Assembly (NCBI GenBank): GCA_946406115.1
Contig: OX291543.1
Span: 3,102,501 to 3,166,500 of the forward strand
Length of the DNA stretch: 64,000 bases
Origin: Apoda limacodes
Taxonomy: Eukaryota; Arthropoda; Insecta; Lepidoptera; Limacodidae
Reading direction: 5' to 3'
Positions 31,401 through 43,440 of the stretch are shown here, in pieces (the first letter of the stretch is position 1; every line of letters starts with the position of its first letter). The notes under the pieces were generated by a model. The model saw only the letters and a program-made list of their open reading frames with translations, was not told the DNA's origin and did no database searches. Both the position numbers and the translations under genes were made by a program.

Positions 31401-31650
31401 GATTTTCTCGAATCTGTCACTGATCTCCTAAACAGCTGGGACGATTTTAATAATATTTTTGTGTACGTTCTAGTCTTCAAGTTTTGAATTCAATGGACCC
31501 GGTTGGTCGGTGTGTCACTGATTTTTCCCTAAACAGCAGGGAAGATTGTAATGATATTTTTTGTGAACGTTCGAGTGTGTCCCTGCAAGGTTTTATAGCA
31601 CAATTGACCCCGGAAGGTGACTTTTCCTAAACGGCAAATATTGAATGTAG
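31400..31650. repeat. Diverged tandem duplication
   Basis: Two to three copies of a ~110-bp unit with 'CTAAACAGC(T)GGGA' , 'AATGATATTTTT', 'GTGAACGTTC' and 'CAATTGACCCCGG' in order. Copies are clearly diverged. Confidence 0.45.
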
Positions 31651-31984
31651 GTACGACAATGATTTCAACATTCGCTGCATTGAATTCATTTCCCACAACT
31701 TCAACCATTGTAAAATTTGTGTCTTGAAAACGACACATTACATAAAACGTAAAAAACGCATCGAAAATCAAAAGGATTTAAAGAAAGGCTTTCCGTCATC
31801 TATGGTGATAATCATAGATTTGGAAGAACATTAAGAATTAAAAAATTTAGACATAGAGACCATAGTAAACAGTGAAATATCCACAAATGACTCAACCCTA
31901 TGTTCGTTAGAAGTAATTATGAAATCGTAAAATTTTAAATATTTTTTTTTTAATGTAGCGCTGCTTTTCCGGACAGGAACATGC

Positions 31985-32218
31985 CGGGTCCGCTGAATTA
32001 TAAATGCGAAAGTAACTATGTTTGTTACCTCTTCTTGCTTAAACCGATACAGATACAGAATTTGGCATGGAGATAGTTGAGTCCCGGGGAAGACATAGGC
32101 TACCTGAAAACCTCAAGTGTTAATCGGTTTCTTTTTCTATAATTCAGGAGTTGCCGTTGAAATCCTACATCGATAATCGAATTTAGAGCGGGCGGAGCTG
32201 CGGGCAAAAGCGAGTAGT
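31985..32218. repeat. Helitron-like dispersed repeat
   Basis: Begins 'AATTATAAATGCGAAAGTAA', includes 'GGCATGGAGATAGTTGAGTC' and 'GGGGAAGACATAGGCTAC', and ends 'GCGGGCAAAAGCGAGTAGTA'. This is a very common insect repeat with Helitron-type 3' ends (CTAGT-like). A related piece lies at 46655-46740. Confidence 0.5.
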
Positions 32219-32414
32219 AAACAAAAAGGCCTTGAACGTGATTCTCAGTTATTAAAAAAATTAAGTATTAGGTTTCAGCATGACCAAAAACACGAGGAGG
32301 TTATACAATTTACGATTTTTTACCGAATGATTTATTTTTCAAAGAATACGATTAACTCAAGGTTTTTTGGAGTTTAGGTTTTGTAAGTTTGTATTATAAA
32401 TGAGTAACTGTACT

Positions 32415-32470
32415 GGCTGCTAAATTTATACAGAATGTGTCATTTGTGACATTCTGTATAAATTTCAGCC
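32415..32470. repeat. Strong hairpin
   Basis: Perfect 17-bp arms AAATTTATACAGAATGT (32422-32438) and ACATTCTGTATAAATTT (32449-32465) with a 10-base loop. Outside, GGCTG and CAGCC can extend the stem past a small bulge. No gene adjoins it. Confidence 0.65.
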
Positions 32471-33640
32471 ACTTGTTAAAAAAAGGAGCCCTTTAAAGGT
32501 CGAAAACACATACAGAAAGATATGTGGGCCCCTTTCTGAGTACGTAAACATGAAAAAGACGCCAGAAAATAATATTTACCTAAAAAAAAATATAAATATT
32601 AGATTTGTTACAAATTTGACGAATAAAAAAATAGGTACAATTGTGTGTAAAAATCGAACAAACTTAATTTGATTTCAGTCATGTTAAAAATATTATATAA
32701 TTTTTAAAATTATTATTATCTATGTCTCTGCTGCTTTCCTAGTTGAAGATAAATGTCCTGTTAAACTAAGCTAAGTACTACAATTGGCGACGCTGTAGCC
32801 AATTAACGCGTGGTACGAGCTTAAGGTCCCCATGATTGGCTGTATATGTTTTAAATCCAGACGGAATAACAATGACCCTTACGCCTACTACAGGGAATAC
32901 AAACCTTTTATGTTACTGTTATAAACCGTATGCGCTCTATCCTAAACATTTGAAAACTAGTATGTTATCTCTGAATTACTGTGGCACTGAGCATTATATT
33001 TTCTTTCGATGCTAACATAATGATCTGACACATTGTCCGTTTTTTAACATACTATAGTAGCATCACTATTACCAATTAACGCGCGGTGCAGTCTTAAAAA
33101 GGCTGTGAAGCCGTAAGTTTTCATACAAAATGCAATAACGTTTATCTTAAACTTAATCTGATTTTTACGGTTTTTAGAATGTCCTATTGGCAAGTAAGTA
33201 TAAAGGGACAGCATGAAAACATCCATTAAAAGAGTTATTGGTATTAAGGACGCAATAAAAAATCTAGAATTTGTTGATTCTTTGGCCTGGTTATTTTTAA
33301 ACTGAACTTAGAATAATAATCTAAGAAATAAAAAACAAATGAGGCCATTTTGTTTTTTATCAAAAGATTGCGAAGATTATTGGAATCATATATGTCGGTA
33401 GGTGCCTGCTGATATCTTCAAACTCCTTTGTAATCACAACTTATACACAGCATATTTTTGTTTTGTTAATACAATACCTTAATAATTTTAGAATTTAAAT
33501 TAGCACCTATAAAACTATCTGTAGAAACAAAGATGCACTATGTTATATGTTCATTATACATAATTATGTTACGAAATTGGAGGTTTTTTTTCAATAATTT
33601 TACCTTTTATTATCTCTTTCCAATATTGGATAAGTCCAAT
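32471..33640. other. Intergenic DNA, nothing firm
   Basis: 'CCAATTAACGCGTGGT' at about 32798 and 'CCAATTAACGCGCGGT' at about 33071 are two copies of a short motif. No exon seen. Confidence 0.4.
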
Positions 33641-33644
33641 CGGC

Positions 33645-34090
33645 ACTTGATAAACTACACTGCGCGGGCACAGGCCTCTCTTTGGAGGAGGAGGCCTATG
33701 CCAAAGTCTACCGTGTTGGCCTAGTGTAGGTTTTGGTTGTATTGTATTAGTAGGGGGGTAAGGAGAGATATCTTAATTACCAGCCACTTGCGTTTTTTTG
33801 TCTAGTTATAATTCTATTTCGCAAGCTTGATAATAGATTTTTAGACTATCACTCTCAGGCGGTGTTAAACCTTTTAAGTCTGACGAGAAATATGATTGGT
33901 TGATTCGCGGAATTGCTAATTTAATGCTGACAGCTATAGCACCGCTCGCCATCGGTAGGCAATTCATCCTCACATCCGGAACCTAAATGGTCACGCACTG
34001 AGGTAGCGGAGGCCCTTGTTCTCGCGAACGTTTATTGCGAAACTAGTCTCGGTCCTAATTAGTTCGGATAATCGAGGTTATACTGTAAGT
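33645..34090. mobile_element. Cluster of transposon scraps
   Basis: Three pieces: 'GCGCGGGCACAGGCCTCTCT' with 'GGAGGAGGCCTATGCC' (33661-33710), a common lepidopteran repeat; a LINE-A scrap on the plus strand (33926-34000, 'ACCGCTCGCCATCGGTAGGC'); and 'AGTTCGGATAATCGAGGTTA' then 'TACTG' at 34061-34085, the terminal repeat type of pogo/Tigger elements. The other end of the pogo-like element is not found. Confidence 0.5.
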
Positions 34091-34649
34091 ACAAACCGCG
34101 TAAGTACCTCGCTTGCGCAGGCCTCTAGAGTCAGTACTTTACCAGTAGGTATATTGTGCTAGAGATAGCTTTGTGGTTAGTTCAACGTTTAGAAAAATCC
34201 TACCAAAGCGCGCATTTGTTGGAACAATAGATTTAGCAGTTGAGGAAAATAACAGTATCAGGGAGTCAGTAGGTAAAGACCTGCCTGCTGAACCGAGGGG
34301 CACGATTTGGTTCCCCGCACAGATTCTATGTCTAGTGTGTTTACTATGCCAACATTATATCAACAGTTAACACTTACTAGGTATGTCTAATATGTATGAA
34401 TTTACAACAAAAAATATATAAATTGATTTTATCCGTCAGTCTAGTACAAGCCTTGCTTTGTTCGGGACCAGACGGCTCTGTGATTTTTGCGATTGTATAG
34501 GTAACCTTTTGTACACCATAAGCAAACATTTGGCGTGTATGTTTTATGTATGGTCAACCTAAAATTGGTAATTAAATGTCATGACACTTCTGAAATGTAT
34601 GGCTCGTTTTGTTTGATGATAACCATCAATTTAAAGTAAAACGCATAAT

Positions 34650-35307
34650 TTAAAATTTATTCAATTTACTTAGTTTCTTCAACCTATTGTGTATGTTTTT
34701 CAATCTATCTTTATTAGACAACGGCTTGCTACCTTTCCTCTGTTTGTCATGCCATGCATGCTTTTTTCTAAATATTTTTAATATCTTTAATTCAAAAAAC
34801 TTATGACCACAACTATCACAAGTTTGCCTAACACCAACTTCACTTAAGTCACCTTTGTAAATATATGTTATATTCTGCTTGTTTTTAAAAAACATAGAGC
34901 ACAGCTCACAGACTTTCTTTACTGAATTTCGTTCACATTTCTTTTCATGCTCCTCGACTTCATATGAAGTCGAAGTGAAGTTGCATTTTGAGAAACATGT
35001 ATCATTCAGATGTATATCCATATGTTTGTCTCTTTCTTTCTCTTCCTCAAACCTTTCTGTACAAATTTTGCATACATATATCTTGTGATAATTGTTAACG
35101 TGTTTAGGATAAGAATTAAATCTCAAATGACATTTATCACAGTATCTCAGGGTAGTAGGCTGCGGTGCAAATCCGTTATGTTTCCGCAATTTGTGATTTT
35201 TGAGACCCTGCAGTTCCCCCGCAATGAATCTTTCGCATATAGCGCAAAGATACAATCTTTTCTTATTCATTGTCATGTGTGATGATTCGTGTATTATTAA
35301 TTCGTAT
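34650..35307 (-). CDS. C2H2 zinc-finger protein, exon 3 (C-terminal)
   Basis: Acceptor (TTTTACAG) at 35308; the first base completes an R codon from exon 2, then 'YELIIHESSH' finishes a finger begun there. It continues with fingers 'YLCAICERF', 'RYCDKCHLRF', 'YVCKICTERF', 'KVCELCSMFF' and 'QTCDSCGHKFFE', some with irregular spacing, and a basic tail ending 'KLSKLNKF' before TAA at 34652-34650. The joined product is 477 residues. Multi-finger C2H2 proteins are usually nuclear DNA-binding regulators; the target cannot be told from sequence. No ZAD or BTB domain is visible. The gene is convergent with the DNAJB12-like gene. Confidence 0.85.
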
Positions 35308-35742
35308 CTGTAAAAGAAAATATAATATTAGATAGTGACATTAAAGGGTGCAGTGCCCGGCTTACTAGCGCCGATAATAGATTTTTATATGCTCTTGGTA
35401 TAAAGCTAAATATGACACTTGTTATAAGCTATTTAGAGCTTTTTTTTTGTGTAGTTTCTACAACTCGCAGATACAATCTAGTCAGGACAAACATTACATT
35501 CGTAAAATATAGCTTATGATTAAAATAGTTTCATACTTCTGCAAAAAATGCATGTTATATAAAAAAAAACTGTTTGCTTTTTTATAATATTTAAAACGCA
35601 TTGAGATTTTTTTTTCAAATTGTTTTGGATCAAAATGAGTTCATCAAAATAACTTTGGTATATCTCTGGTTAGGTATGGGCAACCATACAGACTAACGCA
35701 TTCAACCATTATAATGAACGCAACGCATAAACAAATTCTTAC

Positions 35743-36345
35743 CTATTAGGAAATGTCATTTTACAAAATCTACACCATTGTATTTCTGGTTGTGTCAGTT
35801 CTTCAAAATGTACATCTATTTTATCTACATCTACTATTTCATCTTCTTCTCTACCATTTTCTACCACATCTTCAGTTTCTTTTTGTGGAAACAGCCAATT
35901 TGGAGCTTCAAATAGTTCCAAATTTACTTTACAATCAACAGTCAAGTCATTTAACAAACCATTTGACTTAAAATCAATAAGATCATCTTCAAATTTAATT
36001 CTACTTATGATTTTGTTAGTCTCATACTTTTTTGGTTGATTATCTTTCTTAAAATCATCTATGTTTTCTTTTCCATTTCCAATCGCAACTTTTTCACCGA
36101 TAATAAGACAATTTTGTCTTTTTTTAACAGGTTTTTCATCTGTTTTTTCACTGTCATAACGTATTGCAGTTTGATTCTGACTAGATTTTATTTCATTCTT
36201 TAATTTAAGCAAATGTTGTCTAGATATGTGACGACTTAGATGCTCTAAAGAGTTAAAATGGTAAAGACAGTCAGGGCATTGGTAGAAGGTTTGATTTAAC
36301 AATGGTATTATTATATGATTAACATTGTGTATCATAGCTGAGTAC
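35743..36345 (-). CDS. C2H2 zinc-finger protein, exon 2
   Basis: Acceptor (TTTTGCAG) at 36346 and donor (AATAG|GTAAGA) at 35742. It begins by completing a finger ('YSAMIHNVNH', H64 and H68), adds a full finger 'YQCPDCLYHFNSLEHLSRH' with H102, a long lysine/acidic linker (~103-245) with 'VDKIDVHFEEL', and ends with the C pair of the next finger ('WCRFCKMTFPN'). Both borders are phase 2, so the 603-nt exon is symmetric and could be skipped or duplicated without a frameshift, and skipping it would rejoin a perfect hybrid finger. Confidence 0.85.
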
Positions 36346-39117
36346 CTGCAAAACAACATACTGTTTCTACAAATTACAAACAAACAGACTTTACACATTT
36401 ATTTCGAAGTTATTGTAGTCAAGGCTTCTAGTGCCCCATATGAGTGCAATGAAACTTTAGAGGGCCCCCAGTAGGTACTACGGTGGGTAATCCAATGACC
36501 CTCTATGCCTCAAATACTGCAAATCGCAGCTTATCAGAGTTTTTTTTGCTTTCAGAGTCTAATTTAAATCTAATCTTTAAACCAGTAGATGACTGTAACG
36601 AATGAGTGTAATGGAGTCTGTAATGCGTATCTGTGATTTGGATGGTCATTGCATTGCACTCAATGAGGCCGTACCTATAGTGGTTACATGATACACCAAA
36701 ACGTATTCTTGGTATCCAAAACACTTATTGAAAACAAAATTGTTCTGTTACATACACATAGTCTCTAAAATCAGTCATCAATGCCCCAAAATCTTTACTA
36801 TCAGCTAATATTGGTAAAGGATCCACATAGGGTAACACATTAATTCTGGTTCAAAACACTTTCTATGTTTTGGTTGCAGAGACAAGTGATTTATATTTAT
36901 ATTCTAAAGGACAGACTGCGGTGAAGGGATTTTTGACAACTGGTTTAAAAATGGACTTAAGGTCTAAAGAACATGTATGTCAAATTTCATTGCATAATCA
37001 ACAAATGCAAAATGCAAAGTTACTGCTTATTTTGGTTAAACGCCTAACCTAACTATACACCGTTAAATTTTAATCGTTTTAACGCCGTGGACAGGTGGTC
37101 AGATGCATGAAACACTATCGATTTGTAAAGATAAAAATAAAAAATAAAACTCGAATCAATTCTTGCTTGAGTGACAAAATGACGCCAACCATTAGTAGGT
37201 AGGTCAATATTCAAAGAGACCGACCCTATTATGACACATGACTCATTTCACCAATGACGCGTAGCGCAGTCCACGTGGACTTCGATAAATTAACCAATGC
37301 TAGACTAATTACCGCCCCTACATCTTATTTGATTGGCAATTCGCAAGGCCTGTACCCCCCACGCCCCGTGGCCTATGGTCAAATCATATCAAAAAACCAG
37401 TTTTCTCTAAGACGTCACCGGTGCGGTGCGTGCATCGCTGTTTACGATACGTTTGTCGCGCGAAAGTATGGCGTCACGAAATTACGCGTACTAACATGGA
37501 GTACCTTGATATGGTGCAATTAGGTACAAAGCATTTACGACGGTCCTTAGCCCGTAAAAGTATGAAGGAAAATGTGCAATCATTGAATTCCTTCCAACGA
37601 ACAAATTGACACCAGCTGAGCGGGTCAATCACCTGTAGGTAAGTAGGTAACTTACTCGGGGCGCTACTACTGTTTTTTACGCATTTTGCAGATATTACAG
37701 TATCACTTCCTATCATTTTTATAATAGTATATTATTATATATATTTTATAATAAAATAGTACTTTTTAAAGTGAACCACGCATCCACGGAATTAAAACGA
37801 TTTAAATTTAACGGTGTATAGTTCAGGAGCCCCAATAAAGTGGTTGTTTAAAAAAGGCTATCCACAACATTAGGATGTGGGTGCGTATCCAGCCGCTGGT
37901 TACCCCCTTCTGGGGATAAAAACCGTGAAGATATACCTTCATACATAATAAATCTCAATCATTGTACATATGTACCATATTATGGGGTGTTATTATATAT
38001 TATAGATATGTATGACTAGCGGCCCATCCCGACTCCGAACAGGTGGTTATTTAATTTTAACATTTTGCGATAAATATAGAGTAAATGTATCTTTATGCAA
38101 GTCAGTATTTGTACATTTTTATTTTAAGGCGTTATGTAATTTTATATGTTTTTACTTTTTTATTTACCAATTTTTACCTTAAAGCTTCAGTGCAGCAGTG
38201 GTATTTGTAGGTGGCAATAAAACCTACTCAAGAATGGGCAACATATAATTGCCCATGAGAAAAGTACTCTTTTCTTAGGTTTATGCCAATTGACCCTGGG
38301 ATTTATATTGTAAGGGCAAACAATATCTTTACAGGAAACAATCAGGCTGGTGATAATTGATACAATCACATTGTCTCGTAATTCCTTTATGAAAGTTTTG
38401 TGCCATTACAGTGCATGAGCCGGCTACCTAAAGTCAAATCACGGCGGGGCGGCGTTTATTTTTGTGTTATTATTTTGTTTAAATTGTCATTTTTTAATTC
38501 GTACCATCTTCTGAATGGAATGTTTGATTTGAATAATTTAAAAAGTAATCTACAGGACTAAAACTGTCTTAAATATGAAATGATTTATTTGGATAAGAAA
38601 TTAATACAAAGGATAACATTGTCTGATTTTGGTCAGCATTTTTATAAGCTATTAAAATGTAAAAAAATATGACGTAACTAAAATAGTTGGACATATGGTA
38701 TCGCGAAGTTTTTTGTTGATATTGATATGTTTTCTAATATTGTAGAACATTTTTTGTGTTCTGTCATCAATAGTTTCCGCAGCGCATGCGATGATAGAAA
38801 TTTTATGGCTAATTTTTTCTAGTAATAAATATAGCCTTTTTACTTAGGGATAATGTAGAATTCTAATGGTGAAAGAATTTTTGAAATCAGTCCAGTAGTT
38901 TTTGAGTTTATTTGTTATAAACATAAAAAAATACAAATCTTTCCTCGTTATTATATTAGTGTAGATGAGAAACATTAAGATAGTTGGGAGTTCATTTTTA
39001 TAGGCCACAAAATAAAATAAGACTAATTTTTTAATGACATAATTTTAATTTAAGTATTAACATATATTTTCAGATTTTAATTTTGTAAAGACAGAATGCT
39101 AAATATATTATTTTTTA
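36346..39117. other. Intron 2 region of the zinc-finger gene
   Basis: Mostly AT-rich. 36590-36710 resembles a common repeat ('TCAATGAGGCCGTACC'). 37250-37640 is richer in GC, with a possible first exon on the plus strand ending at donor CCTGTAG|GTAAGT near 37637 and a 30-codon frame starting 'MEYLDMVQLGTKHLRRSLAR' at about 37495; I do not recognise it. The rest shows nothing. Confidence 0.4.
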
Positions 39118-39335
39118 GGGTTCCATACTGAAAGGGTAAAATGGGACCATATTACTATGACTTGCTGTCCGTCTGTCTGTCACCAGGCAGTATCTCACGA
39201 ACCATGATAGTACGTGAGTTGAAATTTTCACAGATGATGTATTTCTGTTTCGTGAACGTGAATTATTTGCCGTTTTTATAGATAATGGTACGCCAACCTT
39301 CGTGCGCAAGTCCGACTCGCACTTAGCCGGTGTTT
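39118..39335. repeat. 'TTAGGGTTCC' repeat, copy 2
   Basis: Same family as 27205-27485: 'TTAGGGTTCCATACTGAAAG', 'CACCAGGCAGTATCTCACGA', 'TTTTCACAGATGATGTATTT' and tail 'CAAGTCCGACTCGCACTTAG'. It lacks about 60 bp present in the other copy. It ends 164 bp before exon 1 of the zinc-finger gene on its 3' side. Confidence 0.7.
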
Positions 39336-39498
39336 TTTTCTTTTCCTAAAATTGTGTATTGAAAGTGTTTCAAGTCAGAATAGTGTTTTCTTTTAACCAT
39401 ATTGCTTGGTTGTTACAATATTTTTAACTAAGAAACAATAGACTTAAGATCTATCAGTAATCTGAGTCATAATAAATTGTAGCTACTAATTTTCTCAC

Positions 39499-39671
39499 CT
39501 ATTGCTAAAAGTCTTATCACAAAATTCACAGTGTACATCATGTTTTTGAGGACTTTGGTCTTCTAGATTTGCTACGGTTCCCTCTCCATTATCTAATTTA
39601 GTCTTCTTGAAAGGTACATCTTCATCATCACTGCTGCACAGTGAATAGATCTCTTGAATTTTATTTTTCAT
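39499..39671 (-). CDS. C2H2 zinc-finger protein, exon 1 (start)
   Basis: ATG at 39671 begins 'MKNKIQEIYSLCSSDDEDVP'; the exon ends with 'HCEFCDKTFSN' and a donor (AATAG|GTGAGA) in phase 2. C48 and C51 pair with H64 and H68 from exon 2 across the intron, giving a proper C-X2-C-X12-H-X3-H finger. An acceptor (TTTCCAG) lies 4 bases before the ATG, so an upstream exon exists; a donor at 41963 on the same strand is a candidate 5' untranslated exon. I chose this ATG because it is the first in the exon; coding upstream cannot be excluded. Confidence 0.78.
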
Positions 39672-39675
39672 TTTT

Positions 39676-40390
39676 CTGGAAAGATTAGTTTGATATAAAC
39701 TTTGGTTGCTTGTGTTTTCTCTTTATTTTACATCAAAGAATATATAAAAAAATACAAAAAAAGAGGTGATACCTTATATTTAACTGTAATGAAAAAATTT
39801 GTATATTTTCAGAAATTCACCCAATTTTATCAACAGATTTCTAAATGAATCAGAATGGCATGAGAAGTTAAAAAGAAATAGCAGTCATATTCTTGCAGTT
39901 TTATATCTATTTTGTCATAGCTAAAAAAACAATAAATTGTCAATTTGAACTCCTAATAAAAAATTAAGGAAAACCCTTTTTGAGAAATAAATAAAAGCTG
40001 GCTGCCTGACTGACCTGTTGCATAAGACTTATGATTTTTTATGAACTGTTATTTTAGACAATAATGAAAGCATAGTAACGTAAGTTATATCAGTATACAA
40101 ATTCATTTGTATAGCTCATTAGTGCTCACTTCACTTCTGTAGAATCGAAAACAGGGATATGAATTTATGAATCTGAATGAATCCATAATTTTACCTGATT
40201 CACCTGACAGCAGTGTTATTTACTCTTTAGTGGATTTTTGAATGACTGTATTGTTTTATAAAATTTTGTTTATTTTTAAATTTTTAAGTTGGTACTTGAC
40301 AATACATATGTATGTCAGTAGGAAATGACCCTTATTAATTAAAAAAATAAGGTTTTTCAAGAAGGGAGTGATTAAGAGTTACAAAAGGAT
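39676..40390. other. Intron 1 region of the zinc-finger gene
   Basis: AT-rich; no exon or clear repeat seen. Confidence 0.45.
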
Positions 40391-40394
40391 CCCC

Positions 40395-40500
40395 AATGTG
40401 TTAGTAATGCCTCTGGGTGGCATTGCAGATGTTCAAAGACTATGACAACCACTTAACATCTAGCAGGCCTTCTGCTTGTTTGTCACCTTAGTCGGTGAAG
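40395..40500 (+). mobile_element. LINE-A 3' scrap, old copy
   Basis: 'GCCTTCTGCTTGTTTGTCACCTTAGTCGGTGAAGA' is a mutated form of the LINE-A end 'GTAGGCTTGTTTGCCACCTTAGTGGTATA', preceded by 'TGGCATTGCAGATGTTCAAAGACTATG' for 'TGTTGCAAGCGTCCATAGGCTA'. Only the last ~100 bp survive. Confidence 0.55.
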
Positions 40501-40854
40501 ATATAGTATATAGATAAGTAACATACACACTATAAGTTCTGCGAGTCATACACACTATAAGTTAAATTAATGCATCAAACTAACAACTTGTTTTTCTAGT
40601 GATTGGTACACACTTTAGTAGTCTAGTCTATATCTGAAAGCCTACTGAACCAATTTCAATGAAACTTGCACTGTTCCTTGTGTTGCATGGTACCTATTTC
40701 AATAAAAAAAAAAATAATAAAAATCTGATTAGATTAGTAGTACTACTTGAAAAAAATATTTGGAAAAACATATGTACATACACATATGAAATTTGGCACA
40801 TCTGTTTGGCTTGTATGTGGGCTTCCATACATAGACTAATATACATATATAAAT

Positions 40855-41350
40855 AATGGGTTGGGGTGTACAAAAGGGGGTGCTTAGAAAAATTTAAAAA
40901 ATGGTAGGTTGTGGGGACCATCCCCTTTTGAAAAAAAATTTGAACCTGCCGACGGTGTACTCTTTCGTTTTCCATCATCAAAATATATAGTTACATCATA
41001 AATATTTACAAATATTTTATAAAGAAGAAGTTAGAACTGAATCACTAAGAAATGCGAAGCAGATAACTTAACGGGGTGCAGACAAACAAATTTTCATAAA
41101 AATTGTGGTGTCCCTGTAACACTCTATTTTTTTGACTGTGATAAATAAGAGGCATCTCTACGAGCAATGTTTTTAGAAGACACTTTTTTCTGGGGTCCCT
41201 AGTTGCGCTACTACGGAACGCTGAAATTTTTAATTAGATTTCTATTCATAGCAAGTGAGAGAATAATCACAGAAAACCATCTTGGGGTCTGAGGAGGATT
41301 CACAGAGAAAAGTGCTCCATACTAACGTTGCTGCCAAAGGTGTACTCCAC
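40855..41350. repeat. Dispersed repeat X, copy 2
   Basis: Matches 11670-12190 block by block in the same order and orientation, and its start ('TTGGGGTGTACAAAAGGGGG') also matches 10018-10037 in the COA4 intron. Confidence 0.65.
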
Positions 41351-41963
41351 AAATTTTCATACAAAATTTCAAAAAAGAATTCAAGCTTCAGAAAAATGAC
41401 AATTTTTTTTTCAGTGACTCCATTTGTACAACTTATCCGTGACAAGTCCGGTTTTTTTTACCCTTGCCTTTTAGTTACTCTGACCAAAAACTGTGCCTAC
41501 TTAAAGTTAGTTATTTAGGTGAATCTCTTTTAACATGTGTTAAATTAAGGGCCTTCAGATATCGGTGCATAAACAGTAAATTTTCAAAAACTTGTAAGTT
41601 ACCATTAATTTGTAAAAACATTTTTTATTGCCTTCCACAACAAATCCATTACAATCAAGAAAACCAATAACAATTGATGATGAGGCAATCACCACTGCCT
41701 ATTCTACTACGCAACGATAACATTAGTACCTCCCTACATAAATAATAAGAAAAATAGCACAAGCCATTTTAGGTAAGATTTCTGATAAGATTTTTAGTGA
41801 GCACTGTACAAAGGTTAGTATATATAGACATCAATACCCTAAGACGAAGAAAGTGAAGGTACCAACCAACAACACCAAATAGAATAGTTTTAATCTAGGT
41901 TATTTTAAGTAGGAGAATCTATTTTACAGCATACAAAACAGCATGTAAGACATTTTTACTTAC

Positions 41964-42050
41964 AAGTTAATTGTGCTAATAACTAAGACTTCTGAAGAAT
42001 TTCACTACTTCACTTCACAAAATTTAGAAACGTCAGAATCTGTCAGAAAT
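41964..42050 (-). other. Candidate 5' untranslated exon of the zinc-finger gene
   Basis: On the minus strand 'CACAATTAACTT|GTAAGTAAAA' is a good donor at 41963. The 90 bp upstream are compatible with a transcription start. It is in the right place and strand for the exon that must precede 39675. No coding function is assumed. Confidence 0.35.
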
Positions 42051-42059
42051 CTTTTTTTT

Positions 42060-43320
42060 ATAATTGGGAAGATCTACGGGCTGGCAACCCTTGGAGATCT
42101 AAAATTTCCCCAGATTCGTAATTACTTTTAACCAAAATACTAATACCTTTCTCAAAAGTAAATCTCCAAACTTGACTTGGTGTAGTTAACAAATAAATAC
42201 ATACTAAATTCGTACTTGTTATTGATTTATTTAGTTAAACTGTTACTCATGTCATGACTTAACAAACTTAATAACTCGACATTTTCGTCTCCGGCTAAGT
42301 GGCCGTTTTCGGTACAGTTTTTTTTTTTTTTTCATTTAAGTTTATGATCAACTAAACTTTTGTTGTTTACGGGTTTTGTATTCAAGTTTTTTTAGTCCTA
42401 ATCTAAAAATGTTTAATGCTTTTCAGACTACATTTGGCTATTCGGAAATGAATATTAAGAATATAAAAGATATAATAATATATAGACATTCCATTCTATA
42501 AATATCCTCGAAATTTCCCCAATGATTTCGTTTTCCCAAATAACATTTTTTTACCTAGAATCGCGGAAAAAAACACATTTGGCAACCCTAGACGATTTAG
42601 ATACAAGTTCTTAAGCCTCAGAAATCTTATTCACATATGGCGTTCCATTTGGCTACTTTTTAGCAGAAATTGTTAGCGGTTTGCGTTTCATTTTGCGTTA
42701 GCAAAATCTAATGTTGACTTTTAGTGTTTCGTCTGAGCGATTTTGCTACAAAATGTTGCTACCCTTGTCGAGAGGTGGGTATTTTGCGATAATTTTGACA
42801 GCTGTCAAACGTGAAAGTGAATCCTTTATAACGTTAAAGTGAAAGTGAATCCTTTATAAATATTTATTACGTTGTTTTTTTTTATAGAGAAAAGTTTATT
42901 TTTGCATTATGTATATATATACTTAAATATATACACACACGTAACTGTTAAAAAATGACGCGAAACGCGTTTTATTTGGACAATAATAGAGCCGCTGAAA
43001 TTATCAAATGCGCTCAGACGGAACGGGTAGTTGGCGCTAAAATGAGGTTTTACTATTAAATTTCAACGCGGCTCAGAAGGAACGCCAGGCAGTATAACCT
43101 CAAGAAAATTATAATATATGGATGTCACTGGAGAGTACGCTACGAACAAATAGTTAAAGCCAATTTTTTTTACCTTTTTGACCTGTCTGAAACTAAGACC
43201 AAGTATCCAATAGACTTGACAACCAAAAAGAAAAAAAAAGAGGGAACGGGAAAGCTACTTACAAAAACCATTAAGAGTGACAAAGATATAGACAATGTTC
43301 TTTGTCTTTGTCAGCGTATC
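42060..43320. other. Intergenic DNA with a possible old element
   Basis: 'GGCGTTCC' at about 42638 and 'GGAACGCC' near 43080 form inverted ends of a ~445-bp stretch, similar to the GTTCC ends of the Harbinger-like MITEs but without a TTA duplication. 'GTGAAAGTGAATCCTTTATAA' is directly repeated near 42810 and 42839. No gene. Confidence 0.35.
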
Positions 43321-43348
43321 GTTGGGCACAGTTAAAACTGTGCCCAAC
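43321..43348. repeat. Perfect hairpin
   Basis: GTTGGGCACAGTT, two A, AACTGTGCCCAAC: 13-bp perfect arms with a two-base loop. It lies 92 bp left of the large foldback element. Confidence 0.65.
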
Positions 43349-43440
43349 AAAACAGAACAGTGCGTTGAAAAATCACCAAAACAGTGACTTATTGTGAACT
43401 TCGAATAATTATTTTTGTTTGAAACTAAGTCATAAGTGTT

